Source: Bacillota bacterium (GTDB lineage: Bacteria; Bacillota; Clostridia; Lachnospirales; Lachnospiraceae). From it: DNA of 53,639 nucleotides. The DNA lies in assembly GCA_023411215.1 (NCBI GenBank), contig JAEYOY010000046.1, positions 1-53,639 on the forward strand, read 5' to 3'. The position numbers and the translations under genes are program-made. Positions 1 through 7,818 of this stretch are shown piece by piece (the stretch's first letter is position 1; the number at the start of each line of letters is the position of its first letter). Below the pieces are notes generated by a model that worked only from the letters and a program-made list of their open reading frames with translations, had not been told where the DNA came from and made no database searches.

Positions 1-137
1 GATTTACCGGAACCGTTTGGTCCCATAATTACATGAACTTCTCCCTTATTTATGGTTAAATCCACACCCCGCAAGATCTCTTCTCCAGATTCAAGCGCGA
101 CGTGTAAGTTGTGAACATTCAACAGTGTTTGATTCAT
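1..137 (-). CDS. sufC: SufC, Fe-S cluster assembly ABC-type ATPase (N-terminal part, runs off the window)
   Basis: Only the first 45 codons lie in the window, read from an ATG at 137-135 with an AAGGAGG site eight bases upstream. The translated start carries an NTP-binding lead-in (LRGVDLTINKGEVHVIMGPN) followed by the Walker A motif GPNGSGKS. The wording 'LRGVDLTINKGEVHVIMGPNG' is characteristic of SufC rather than of transport ATPases. SufC powers the SufBCD scaffold that builds iron-sulfur clusters in the cytoplasm. The gene overlaps the end of the upstream marR gene by 47 bases, which suggests co-transcription. The rest of the suf operon should lie to the left of the window. Identity is fairly sure from the motif context, though only about one fifth of the protein is visible. 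Confidence 0.85.
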   Translation of the reverse strand, partial: MNQTLLNVHNLHVALESGEEILRGVDLTINKGEVHVIMGPNGSGK

Positions 138-627
138 TATAGTTTTCCTCCTTGTTGATTCTATTATCTTGGATACATATACATGGAAATTCACTAAAGG
201 GTACGCAGAGCTTCAAATGCTCCAGAAAACGAAAAACAGCGTCTACCTCATTCGAATTCAATGTACCAATGAAGCTGCATAGACTTTCATTGGATTGTTG
301 ATGAAGTTGTTGGTGACCCTGTAGCGACGTTTGGCCCTTATTGGTTAAGAGGAAGAATTTCTCTTTCTTATTATCCTCGCGTTTTTCTACCTCAATTAAT
401 TCCTTTTGATAAAGCTTCTCCACCATTTGGGTAATAGCACCCTTTGTAATTCCAAGCCGATCGGAGAGTGCACTGACATTTTCGCCAGGATATCTTGCAA
501 TGGTATCCAAAAAGAGAATTTCGGTATGAGAGAGTAAGACGCCACTGCCATAGTCCTTCGGTTTTTTTCTTTCGTCCTCTAGGAGACGAATAACTCCAAA
601 TATCTGCTCTGTCACTTTACAATACAT
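91..627 (-). CDS. MarR-family transcriptional regulator, upstream of sufC
   Basis: A 178-residue winged-helix protein. The central part (about residues 40-100) has the MarR layout: a recognition region reading SALSDRLGITKGAITQMVEK, then a wing rich in charged residues (EKREDNKKEKFFLLTNKG). I place the start at the ATG at 627 because AAGGTGG lies seven bases upstream; a GTG at 639 is in frame but overlaps that site. Typical MarR proteins end near residue 145, so the last roughly 35 residues, which overlap the start of sufC in another frame, are an unusual tail with three cysteines (CICIQ, VEC). A sigma-A promoter and a palindrome sit directly upstream, suggesting autoregulation and control of the suf genes. 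The ligand or signal is unknown; a redox or iron-sulfur cue is only inference. Confidence 0.85.
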   Translation of the reverse strand: MYCKVTEQIFGVIRLLEDERKKPKDYGSGVLLSHTEILFLDTIARYPGENVSALSDRLGITKGAITQMVEKLYQKELIEVEKREDNKKEKFFLLTNKGQTSLQGHQQLHQQSNESLCSFIGTLNSNEVDAVFRFLEHLKLCVPFSEFPCICIQDNRINKEENYNESNTVECSQLTRRA

Positions 628-670
628 CACCAGTTCCACCTTTTTATATAGTTAAGATTGATATCGCCAT

Positions 671-707
671 AAACAATTATTGTTTAGCGGCTAAACAATA
701 ATTATTG
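671..707. promoter_or_regulatory. Palindromic operator for the MarR regulator
   Basis: A perfect inverted repeat TTGTTTAGC-G-GCTAAACAA (680-698) is extended on both sides by near-symmetrical AT-rich bases. It overlaps the -10 element of the marR promoter and lies between promoter and start codon, exactly where an autorepressor would bind. Two-fold symmetric operators of this size are typical for dimeric MarR proteins. Confidence 0.75.
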
Positions 708-732
708 TAACTTAGTAATCCGATAATGTCAA
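704..732 (-). promoter_or_regulatory. Sigma-A promoter of marR-sufC
   Basis: On the minus strand TTGACA (732-727) and TACAAT (709-704) are separated by exactly 17 bases. The -10 hexamer merges into the palindrome at 671-707. Confidence 0.8.
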
Positions 733-974
733 TATGATTTCTATGATTTAATAAAATGTTGTTTTATATTGTATGTTATACGTCAAAACCGGATGGAGTT
801 ACATAGCAGGGAAAAAGGAACCTTTGATTTAAGTCATCATAAAAGGATGACAATTTAATAAAAAAAATTCATCAAGAAAGATAAAAATATGTTTCAATTT
901 CCAGTCAAGTTAATATCTTATTATAGAGATGAAGTATATTTCATTCTATTTTTTGGAATGAAAGGTGAAAAAAT

Positions 975-1322
975 ATGGGATATCAAATAAACAACGATAA
1001 AAGTCTGAATAATAAATCCTGTGAAAATATCTCTCGGATAGAGTCATGCTTACTTTCATTACCTCCAAATCAATTTGCATTACTATCAACAATATTTGGT
1101 TTATTATTACTAGATGACTTAAATATCGATCAGAAAAATGCACTTGGTAACTTCATTGTGAATATCGGTCAAACTCTATTAACCGCAGCGGCTCAAGAAC
1201 AGTCTCTACAAAATAACAATCCACAAAATAACAATTCGGAAAGTGATCAAATGCTCGAAGATATTGAAGATCTTAAGAAGCAAATAGCTTTACTTAAGAA
1301 AGAGATCAATAACCGAATATAA
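975..1322 (+). CDS. Small hypothetical protein with Asn-rich linker and coiled-coil tail
   Basis: 115 residues from an ATG preceded by AAAGGTG at a good distance. The N-terminal half is mixed and ends in a hydrophobic segment (FALLSTIFGLLLLDDL, about residues 34-50) too interrupted to be a sure membrane helix. It is followed by an asparagine/glutamine linker with a short repeat (QNNNPQNNN) and a charged C-terminal heptad-like stretch (EDIEDLKKQIALLKKEI) that should form a coiled coil. I do not recognise the family. The gene stands alone: the next gene starts about 200 bases on, and a weak hairpin (1322-1347) follows the stop. The start region is clear, so it is probably a real gene. Confidence 0.6.
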   Translation: MGYQINNDKSLNNKSCENISRIESCLLSLPPNQFALLSTIFGLLLLDDLNIDQKNALGNFIVNIGQTLLTAAAQEQSLQNNNPQNNNSESDQMLEDIEDLKKQIALLKKEINNRI

Positions 1323-1527
1323 GATAATTCGTGAGCGTTATCTTAAGTTACTAGATATCGATTATCAACAGAAAAATTCCAACTAAAATTGATCGTTTGT
1401 AGTATAAAAAAGTGAATTTCTTTTTCGGACGGAGTGGTTTTTTTGATGACAGCCTAATAATTAGTGTTATAATTATTAGTAGAATTACTTGATAAAACAA
1501 TCAATCACGATAACCGGAGATATCATT

Positions 1528-2031
1528 ATGTATGACAAGATAACGAAAAAAGATGTGTTACGAATGCAGGAAGAGATTGAGCACCGTAAGCTCGTCGTTA
1601 GAAAGGATGCAATTAAGGACGTACAGGAGGCAAGAGCACACGGTGACCTGAGCGAGAATTTTGAGTATAAGGTGGCGAAGCAATTTAAGAATCAGAATGA
1701 AAGTCGGATTCGCTATCTGGAGCGGATGATAAAAACAGCGAAGATTATCTCAGAGGAATCCAAGGAGGACGAGGTGGGGCTGAATGACCTGGTGACCTTC
1801 TTCCTTCCGGAAGATAACGAGGAGGAGACGCTTAAGATTGTGACAACGGTCAGAGCAAATGCGACCAAGGGAAGGATTAGTATTGATTCCCCCCTTGGCA
1901 AAGCGATGCTGCACCATAAAGTAAATGATAGGGTTACAGTTAGGGTAAATGATAGTTATTCTTATGATGTCATCATTCGAAAAATAGAGAAATTAGAGGA
2001 TGACGGTTCTGATGAGATGCGAAAGTATTGA
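1528..2031 (+). CDS. GreA/GreB-family transcription elongation factor
   Basis: 167 residues. The N-terminal coiled coil (about 1-75) carries the motif GDLSENFEY with the acidic residues (Asp40, Glu43) that GreA places in the RNA polymerase secondary channel to stimulate transcript cleavage. The C-terminal half is the FKBP-like domain, including a segment ISIDSPLGKAMLHHKVND that matches the usual 'SPIGRALLGKKVGD' of GreA. I choose the ATG at 1528, seven bases after CCGGAG; an upstream TTG at 1489 is in frame but has no Shine-Dalgarno. The phenylalanine in place of the common alanine in SENAEY and the divergent C-terminal domain suggest a GreA paralogue rather than the main housekeeping copy. 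It is probably monocistronic. Confidence 0.85.
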   Translation: MYDKITKKDVLRMQEEIEHRKLVVRKDAIKDVQEARAHGDLSENFEYKVAKQFKNQNESRIRYLERMIKTAKIISEESKEDEVGLNDLVTFFLPEDNEEETLKIVTTVRANATKGRISIDSPLGKAMLHHKVNDRVTVRVNDSYSYDVIIRKIEKLEDDGSDEMRKY

Positions 2032-2153
2032 AGATATAATGTGAAAGATTAAGCCGGAGAAGGGGCAAGAAGAAGCCCGAGCTCTGCGGGAACATCCGAA
2101 CAGAAATAAGCAAAAGGCCATTGTGGAAAATTGTGGTATTATGTCGACTGTAA

Positions 2154-2182
2154 TTGCATATCCTCCTTAAAGCGCGTATAAT
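2154..2182 (+). promoter_or_regulatory. Sigma-A promoter of the chemoreceptor gene
   Basis: TTGCAT (2154-2159) and TATAAT (2177-2182) with a 17-base spacer, about 70 bases upstream of the start codon. Confidence 0.65.
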
Positions 2183-2251
2183 AGATAGGACATTAGAACT
2201 ATCTTTTGATGATATTATAATTGGGTATACGGAATAAGGAGGATGTTTCGA

Positions 2252-3544
2252 TTGGTTTTTAAACGAAATAGCAAATCAGTGAAGGTGGCAGAAGAGGTAA
2301 AAAGTGACATTGAAAATGCAGTAAGTAATCTTAAAACCATTGATGAGAAGGACAAGTTTGAAACATTAACCAATGTAAACAAGCTTTTACAATACATGAC
2401 CAATCTTGATTATGTGAAAGCCATGATAGCAGAGGCAAAAGAACAATCCGATTTGGTAGATGGAATAGCTGCTGGCAGCGAGGAGCTTAGCGCATCTACA
2501 GATGATATCTCAAGTCATATTCAAGACGCCAATAAGACAATGAAGGATACCATTACGGAAACGGATAGCAGTTTGAGAAGGATTGATGATACCTTAAGTA
2601 ATCTGGAGGATAAAATTAATCAGACGAGTTTGATTAAAGGTATCATGGACGAGGTAACATTTGAAACCAGCAAAATAAACGAAGTTGTAAAGGTGATACA
2701 AACGGTTGCGAGCCAGACCAATCTACTTGCTTTGAATGCATCCATCGAAGCTGCTCGATCAGGTGAGCATGGCAAGGGCTTTGCTGTGGTTGCATCGGAG
2801 ATTAAAAAGCTGGCAGATAGTACGAAAAAAGAGGTTTCTTTGATACAGGACATTGTGGAAGGCTTGAATGCCAAGATTGGAAAAGCCTCTTCCGAGATTG
2901 ATCAAATGGTTGGTGCCTTTCATTCTTCAAAGACTTCCATTGTAGAAGCAACGAATGGAATCCAAAATATCAGGACTTCTATGAATGAAATCGGAGATAG
3001 CTTTACAGAAATTTCTGCCAATGTTGAGGAACAATCAGCAGCAACCCAAGAAATGACGGCAAGTCTATTAGTTATCGACGAAAAAGCCAATATACTTAGA
3101 AATGATGCGGATAGAACCGGAAAAGCGTTTTTTGAAATATCTCAGAGATTGGATGAGATTCGGCTGGAGGTATTTCATTCTTCGAAAAAGCTCGATTCTG
3201 CAGCAATGATTGAGATTTCTATCACAGATCATTTGATGTGGAAATGGAGAGTATATAATATGATACTTGGATACATCCAGATTGATATTGAAAAAGTAGG
3301 TGATCATTATGGATGTAGGCTGGGGAAATGGTTAAGCTCTTTGGATCGAACTAATTATGAGATTGATGGAATTCTTCGCAAAATAGACAAGCCCCATGAC
3401 TTAGTTCATGAATGTGCAAAAAGGGCAATATATTCTTACAGCAATGGAAACATCCACGAAGCAGAGAGTATATTAAGGGAGATTGAAACACATTCTGACA
3501 AGGTTGTAGTATTATTAAATGAATTAAGAAATAAATTATCATAA
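2252..3544 (+). CDS. Soluble methyl-accepting chemotaxis protein with C-terminal CZB domain
   Basis: About 430 residues with no transmembrane segment. The middle part (about 130-290) is the MCP signalling hairpin, with the highly conserved tip QTNLLALNASIEAARSGEHG followed by GFAVVASEIKKLADST. The C-terminal 110 residues match the CZB (chemoreceptor zinc-binding) domain: an early DHLMWKW histidine, the motif GCRLGKWL, and a late histidine in PHDLVHECA. CZB domains bind zinc and have been linked to sensing of zinc or hypochlorous acid in other bacteria. AAGGAGG directly abuts the ATG at 2243, so initiation there is unlikely; a TTG at 2252 lies nine bases from it and is my chosen start. It should report to the CheA/CheW array in the cytoplasm. 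The first ~50 residues resemble no sensor domain I know. Confidence 0.9.
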   Translation: MVFKRNSKSVKVAEEVKSDIENAVSNLKTIDEKDKFETLTNVNKLLQYMTNLDYVKAMIAEAKEQSDLVDGIAAGSEELSASTDDISSHIQDANKTMKDTITETDSSLRRIDDTLSNLEDKINQTSLIKGIMDEVTFETSKINEVVKVIQTVASQTNLLALNASIEAARSGEHGKGFAVVASEIKKLADSTKKEVSLIQDIVEGLNAKIGKASSEIDQMVGAFHSSKTSIVEATNGIQNIRTSMNEIGDSFTEISANVEEQSAATQEMTASLLVIDEKANILRNDADRTGKAFFEISQRLDEIRLEVFHSSKKLDSAAMIEISITDHLMWKWRVYNMILGYIQIDIEKVGDHYGCRLGKWLSSLDRTNYEIDGILRKIDKPHDLVHECAKRAIYSYSNGNIHEAESILREIETHSDKVVVLLNELRNKLS

Positions 3545-3684
3545 GCAATTACAAGCCTCTTGGTGGAATGTTATATCCCATTATAGGGGCTTTGTTTATT
3601 ACATATTTTATTTTAAACTGTTTATCCTATATCAATGATATATTTTTTTATTATCACTATATTACCGATAAATGGAGGATAATT

Positions 3685-4554
3685 ATGTTTAGTTCCAAGA
3701 AAAACGGCTATTTTCAAGGTTGGTATTTTAAAAATCAGAGTTCAATGGATGTAATATCATTCATTCCGGCCTATCATACAAATGAACACGGAATGCCTTT
3801 AGCCTCCATTCAGGTGATTACACCAAAGGAGGCTCATCAAATCTTCTATCCTTTTGAAGAATTTCGGGCATCAAGGAAAAAGCTTGCGATTCGAATTGGT
3901 GAAAACCTTTTTTCCTCCAAGGGACTTCGGGTAAATATACTGACAGAGAAGCTGAGTGTAACCGGTAAGCTGAAGTTTAATGCCTTGACTCCACCAAAGC
4001 ACGATATAATGGGGCCCTTCCGTTATCTTCCCGGGATGCCGTGTCAGCATAACATCTATAGTCTTACCCATGGTATGGAGGGTGAGCTTATGGTAAATGG
4101 AAAACGGATCGCTTTCAAACACGGGCACGGTTATATTGAGGGTGATCAAGGATATAGCTTTCCGGATGATTATCTGTGGACTCAGTGCTGTTGGAAGGAT
4201 GTAGATTATAATTCGCTGATGCTGTCGGTTGCCGATCTACGGCTTGGACCAATCGGATTTACAGGATGTATCGGAATTATTTATTATAAAGGGAAGGAAT
4301 ACCGCTTTGCGACATACCTTGGCGTGAAAATCAAGAGAATGAGCCCGGATGAAATTTGGGTGCAGCAGGGGAAGCATGAGTTACGGGTGAAGCTGCTTGA
4401 CCGGGTAGGGAACACTTTGCTGGCACCGGTGAAAGGCAATATGGTTCGTAAGGTATATGAAAGTGTTAACTGTAAGCTGCAATATAGCTTCTTAATAGAT
4501 CATAAAGTGGTCTTTGATTTCATTGGAAAGGGCTGCTTTGAACGTGGACTATAG
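3685..4554 (+). CDS. Tocopherol cyclase-like family protein
   Basis: 289 residues. The N-terminal GYFQGWYFKNQ and a later GYIEGDQGYSFPDDYLWTQ, with repeated beta-strand-like segments, are typical of the tocopherol-cyclase-like beta-barrel family (Pfam Tocopherol_cycl). In plants that family cyclises a prenylquinol; the function of the bacterial Firmicute members is not established, and no tocopherol pathway is visible here. The start is the ATG at 3685 after a TGGAGG site; a longer reading from 3568 adds a hydrophobic stretch without a Shine-Dalgarno and is probably spurious. It is flanked by unrelated genes, so it is likely transcribed alone. Confidence 0.75.
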   Translation: MFSSKKNGYFQGWYFKNQSSMDVISFIPAYHTNEHGMPLASIQVITPKEAHQIFYPFEEFRASRKKLAIRIGENLFSSKGLRVNILTEKLSVTGKLKFNALTPPKHDIMGPFRYLPGMPCQHNIYSLTHGMEGELMVNGKRIAFKHGHGYIEGDQGYSFPDDYLWTQCCWKDVDYNSLMLSVADLRLGPIGFTGCIGIIYYKGKEYRFATYLGVKIKRMSPDEIWVQQGKHELRVKLLDRVGNTLLAPVKGNMVRKVYESVNCKLQYSFLIDHKVVFDFIGKGCFERGL

Positions 4555-4649
4555 AACATAGGAAGTTGCAACCTACTGCAATAGCCTTATCCTTCGCAAT
4601 CGTTTACCACCATTAAAGCTTTAACACTCCAAACCCTTGCTTTCTATGG

Positions 4650-4678
4650 TTGACTGTTATTTTATTATTAGGTAAGAT
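4650..4678 (+). promoter_or_regulatory. Probable promoter of the MocA/ModE-like fusion gene
   Basis: TTGACT (4650-4655) and TAAGAT (4673-4678) with a 17-base spacer, 50 bases before the ATG. Confidence 0.55.
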
Positions 4679-4728
4679 GAAGATAAGAGGATTACGAATG
4701 GATAAAAGATGATCTAAGGGGAAAAAAG

Positions 4729-5670
4729 ATGCCGGAGCACTTGTATAAAGTTGCAGGAGTGATATCTGCTGCAAAAAAATTAATTCGAAACGAACAGACC
4801 GATTCGTTGTTGCAAATCGGATCAATTTCTGCTATTAAACGAATCGTTCTGACCTTTCAGGTAGCCGAAATCGATCCGATTGTCATAATTACCGGCTTTG
4901 ATTCGGATATAATCGAGCGGGAGCTGAGTGATTACGGAGTAATCTTTTTACATAAGGACAATTATGAGCATTGTCAATTATTTCAGCTAGCAAAGCTGGG
5001 GATGGAATATCTTCAGGGTAAATGCGACAGGGTTATGTTTACACCGATTGATATCCCCTTATTTAGTCCCGATACCTTAAGAAAAATGATGTCATCAAAG
5101 GAAAAAGCGGTATCCCCGTCCTATCAGCAGAGAATTGGGCATCCTACTTTAATCGCTGCAGATATAATACCTATGCTTCTTAACTATCAAGGAGATGGCG
5201 GATTGCCGGGAGCCTTGGAGGAATATCAGATCAAGAGGCGGATTCTTGAGGTGGAGGATGTAGGAATTCTTGAGGATACGGATCAGCTGGAGTATAAATC
5301 AGAGTTAATCCGCAAGCATAACAATGATATTTTTCATCCGTTTCTTCGGCTGAGCCTGGAGCAGGAGAATCTATTTTTTGATGCCAAGACAAAGCTGTTA
5401 TTAACACTGATTCAGGAGACAAATTCCGTAAAAGGAGCCTGCAAATCCATGGCACTATCTTATAGTAAGGCGTGGCATATGTTAAATACCCTGGAGGAAG
5501 CAGTTCAGTATAAAGTAATCACAAGAAAGCAAGGAGGAAGCAGGGGCGGAAAGACGGAACTGACTCCGGAGGGGGCTCGTCTTCTTCAAAATTATGAACT
5601 GCTTGAACAACGTGTGAAGGAGTATACGAGAGAAGAGTTTCGCAAGATTTTTTTGGAAGCTGGTAAGTAA
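4729..5670 (+). CDS. Degenerate MocA-like nucleotidyltransferase domain fused to a ModE-like DNA-binding domain
   Basis: 313 residues in two parts. Residues 1 to about 190 follow the MobA/MocA fold: IVIITGFDSD, the metal-site segment FTPIDIPLFSPDT, and GHPTLI followed by GDGGLPGAL. However, the family's N-terminal nucleotide loop (LAAGxSxRMGxxK) is replaced by VISAAKKLIRNEQTDSLLQI, lacking the glycine and arginine residues. Residues from about 200 to 313 are a ModE-type winged helix: SVKGACKSMALSYSKAWHML, then GGSRGGKTELTPEGARLL. ModE regulates molybdate uptake and molybdoenzyme genes. The gene sits upstream of the selenium/molybdenum cluster on the same strand, so I infer a regulator of that cluster that may sense a cofactor or nucleotide with the former enzyme domain. 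The start has AAGGGG ten bases upstream. The fold assignments are firm; loss of catalysis is inferred from the missing motif. Confidence 0.8.
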   Translation: MPEHLYKVAGVISAAKKLIRNEQTDSLLQIGSISAIKRIVLTFQVAEIDPIVIITGFDSDIIERELSDYGVIFLHKDNYEHCQLFQLAKLGMEYLQGKCDRVMFTPIDIPLFSPDTLRKMMSSKEKAVSPSYQQRIGHPTLIAADIIPMLLNYQGDGGLPGALEEYQIKRRILEVEDVGILEDTDQLEYKSELIRKHNNDIFHPFLRLSLEQENLFFDAKTKLLLTLIQETNSVKGACKSMALSYSKAWHMLNTLEEAVQYKVITRKQGGSRGGKTELTPEGARLLQNYELLEQRVKEYTREEFRKIFLEAGK

Positions 5671-5696
5671 GCGAGTTGTTTTTTGAAACAATTTGA

Positions 5697-5891
5697 AACC
5701 TTTTCAATATCATCATAAAATGGAAGAAAGAGATACCGTTCTTACTGGTCAATGTGGCAGTGGCACTAGTCGTCGGTTTTGCCGCAGAGAAGTACAAACT
5801 TTTGGATAAGGTAGGAACCTGCATCCTAGCCTACTTCCTGATTAAGAGTCTACCGGTTAGCATAAAGAGCAGTGTTCAAGAACTTCGCTAA
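5697..5891 (+). pseudogene. C-terminal relic of a membrane transporter, possibly cation diffusion facilitator
   Basis: An open stretch with no start codon, beginning just after an in-frame TGA, encodes two hydrophobic segments (FLLVNVAVALVVGFAAEKY and VGTCILAYFLIKSLPVSI) and ends in a normal stop followed by a strong hairpin. The pattern '..LLDKVGTCILAYFLI...SIKSSVQEL' resembles transmembrane helices five and six of CDF metal exporters, but the fragment is short. No upstream part of the gene is present in any frame. It is most simply the tail of a gene lost by deletion. Confidence 0.5.
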
Positions 5892-5909
5892 CAACATGAT
5901 AAAGACATT

Positions 5910-5950
5910 AATTCCTGGGATAGGTATATGCCTATACCAGGAATTTTGTT
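5910..5950 (+). terminator. Intrinsic terminator-like hairpin after the transporter relic
   Basis: AATTCCTGG (5910-5918) pairs with CCAGGAATT (5937-5945), with an inner ATAGG/CCTAT, followed by TTGTT. It fits the original terminator of the decayed gene at 5697-5891. Confidence 0.6.
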
Positions 5951-5981
5951 CTCGTATAGGAAATTGCATCCTATACGAGAA
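5949..5981. repeat. Perfect 13-bp inverted repeat
   Basis: TTCTCGTATAGGA (5949-5961) and TCCTATACGAGAA (5969-5981) are perfect reverse complements around a seven-base loop. It follows the terminator hairpin immediately and begins a palindrome-rich stretch leading to selD. Confidence 0.85.
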
Positions 5982-6048
5982 AAACGCTCCGCTAAGGATG
6001 CGCACTTCGCGGATAGGAAGTAGTTGCTTCGCAACCCGCTCAGGCGCT

Positions 6049-6072
6049 AAAGTGTCAGCGAGCTGACACTTT
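6049..6072. repeat. Perfect 11-bp inverted repeat upstream of selD
   Basis: AAAGTGTCAGC (6049-6059) and GCTGACACTTT (6062-6072) are separated by two bases. It lies about 50 bases before the selD start. It could be a protein-binding site or a hairpin; no T-run follows, so it is not an obvious terminator. Confidence 0.8.
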
Positions 6073-6119
6073 GTTGATGAAAACAGAAGGATTGCAATAA
6101 TTTATGGAGGTGAAACCGG

Positions 6120-7142
6120 ATGGAGGAGGAAATTGTTTTTTGTAAGGGAGGCGGATGTACCGCCAAATTAGGTCCGGGGATGCTAGCTTCGGTGCTGGAC
6201 AAATTACCGAAGGAGAAGGATCCCAATCTTTTAGTTGGATTTGATAGCTCGGATGATGCTTCCGTCTATAAGCTGACCGAGGAGCTGGCAATGGTTCAGA
6301 CCTTGGATTTTTTTCCTCCGATGGTTGAGGACCCTTATACCTTTGGTCAAATCGCTGCAGCCAACGCACTATCCGATATCTATGCAATGGGGGGCGTAGT
6401 CAAGACAGCCCTAAACATTGTATGCTTTCCCGAGAAGATGGATCTGAATATTCTCGGCAGGATTCTTCAGGGTGGCAACGATAAGGTAATGGAAGCCGGC
6501 GGAATATTAACGGGAGGACATTCTATCGTAGATACGGATGTAAAATATGGACTATCCGTTACGGGAATTATTCATCCGGATAAGGTTTATAAGAACAACG
6601 CCTGTGAAGAGGGAGATGTGCTGGTATTGACCAAGCCCCTCGGAGTCGGTATTGTGTGTACGGCAGAGCGTATGAAGGCATGCGCTAAATCAGCCATGGA
6701 GCTGGCGGTACGCTCCATGACTACCTTAAACAAATATGCAGCAGAGCTTTTACCGAGGTATAATGTCCATGCTTGTACGGATGTGACCGGCTTCGGTTTT
6801 TTGGGTCATCTAAATGAGATGCTGGGAACAGAGCTTGGGGCCGAGATTGATAGCCTAAAGATACCGTATATTCATGAGGCAATCCACTATGCCAATGAAT
6901 TTTTTATCACCGCAGCCGGGCAAAGAAATCGGAACCATGTCGGAGAACGAGTAGAATTTATTAAGGTTCCCTTTGCGATGGAGGAGCTTCTCTTTGATCC
7001 ACAGACCTCCGGTGGTCTACTGGTAAGTCTTTCACGCAAAGAAGCGGAAGAGCTTATGGTAGAGTTGGAACAATTGGGTCTGCCCTGCGGAATCGTAGGA
7101 CGTGTTGTCCGTAACAAGGACAGTCGAATAATAGTGAAATAG
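6120..7142 (+). CDS. selD: Selenide, water dikinase (selenophosphate synthetase)
   Basis: 340 residues, the normal SelD length. It makes selenophosphate from selenide and ATP, the activated selenium donor. The N-terminal active site reads GGGCTAK, with Cys13 and Lys16 in the positions of the essential Cys and Lys; many anaerobes carry selenocysteine here, but this gene has a plain TGT codon. Further SelD/PurM-fold signatures follow: GFDSSDDASVYKL, LDFFPPMVEDPYTFGQIAAANALSDIYAMGG, GGHSI, and LFDPQTSGGLL near the end. The ATG at 6120 has GGAGGTG seven bases upstream. It heads the run selD-yedF-yqeB-csd. No selA, selB or tRNA-Sec is visible, so here it most likely serves the selenium-dependent molybdenum hydroxylase pathway, although a selenocysteine role elsewhere in the genome is not excluded. 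Confidence 0.96.
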   Translation: MEEEIVFCKGGGCTAKLGPGMLASVLDKLPKEKDPNLLVGFDSSDDASVYKLTEELAMVQTLDFFPPMVEDPYTFGQIAAANALSDIYAMGGVVKTALNIVCFPEKMDLNILGRILQGGNDKVMEAGGILTGGHSIVDTDVKYGLSVTGIIHPDKVYKNNACEEGDVLVLTKPLGVGIVCTAERMKACAKSAMELAVRSMTTLNKYAAELLPRYNVHACTDVTGFGFLGHLNEMLGTELGAEIDSLKIPYIHEAIHYANEFFITAAGQRNRNHVGERVEFIKVPFAMEELLFDPQTSGGLLVSLSRKEAEELMVELEQLGLPCGIVGRVVRNKDSRIIVK

Positions 7143-7200
7143 CTTCAATTAATTGGGATATTAACCAATCATAGTTGTATTGATAAAGGAGGTTATGATC

Positions 7201-7818
7201 ATGAGGAAAACACTTGATTTTATAGGGAAAGCTTGTCCCATACCGGTTGTAGAGACAAAAAAAGCCTTGGTGGGATTATCGCCGGAGGATGTCCTTGAGG
7301 TATTGGTGGATAATAGCATCGCAGTGCAGAATCTTAGTAAATTGGCGATTCAGAAGAAGCTTATTGTAGGATCCGAGAAGAAGGAAGAGCAGCTTTATCA
7401 GGTAACGTTAACGGTAACTTCAGAGACCCAAATCGAAAATTCGACCACAGAAATAATGAATTGCAGCCCAGACCCAGGGGTTGGGCCTACCATTGTTGTA
7501 CTTTCCTCTGATAAGATGGGAGAGGGTGATGAGAAGCTTGGTCATATCCTGATAAAGGGCTTCCTCTATGCTCTTACACAGCTTGAGGTGCTTCCGGAGA
7601 CCGTATTAATGTATAACAACGGTGTAAAGCTTGCAGTAGAGGGGGCTGAGTCTCTTGCGGATCTTAAGCTACTGGAAACACAAGGGGTAGAGGTTTTATC
7701 CTGTGGCACCTGTTTGAATCATTATCAGCTAACAGAGAAGCTTGGTGTTGGTGCTATTACGAATATGTATACGATCGCCCAGAAATTGTCACAGGCCGGA
7801 AAGGTTATTAAACCATGA
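7201..7818 (+). CDS. yedF: Selenium metabolism protein YedF (TusA-like plus DsrE-like)
   Basis: 205 residues. The N-terminal 75 residues are a TusA/SirA-like sulfur-carrier domain with the hallmark GKACPIPVVETKKAL, whose cysteine normally carries the persulfide or, by inference, selenide. The C-terminal half (about 95-205) is DsrE-like, with IVVLSSDKMGEGDEKLG and a Cys pair LSCGTCLNHY. This domain pair defines YedF, which co-occurs with selD in selenium-using bacteria. I choose the ATG at 7201, nine bases after AAAGGAGG; upstream in-frame starts overlap or crowd that site. The stop overlaps the next start (ATGA at 7815-7818), indicating translational coupling with yqeB. The exact role is unproven; a selenium carrier between cysteine desulfurase and SelD is a reasonable inference. 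Confidence 0.9.
   Translation: MRKTLDFIGKACPIPVVETKKALVGLSPEDVLEVLVDNSIAVQNLSKLAIQKKLIVGSEKKEEQLYQVTLTVTSETQIENSTTEIMNCSPDPGVGPTIVVLSSDKMGEGDEKLGHILIKGFLYALTQLEVLPETVLMYNNGVKLAVEGAESLADLKLLETQGVEVLSCGTCLNHYQLTEKLGVGAITNMYTIAQKLSQAGKVIKP

Larger units (their letters stand above)
640..974. other. Intergenic region between marR and the 115-aa gene
   Basis: Apart from the minus-strand promoter and operator, this AT-rich stretch holds a short hairpin GTCATC...GATGAC (about 833-851). I could not pick a convincing promoter for the plus-strand gene at 975. No gene is seen. Confidence 0.5.

Noticed and set aside
1443..1473. Promoter before the GreA-type gene (TTGATG and TATAAT)
   Set aside because: The -10 is perfect, but the spacer is 19 bases and the -35 is weak, so I did not list it as a feature.
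6120..6180. Possible selenocysteine (TGA) in the SelD active site
   Set aside because: The active-site codon is TGT (cysteine), and no in-frame TGA occurs before the stop.
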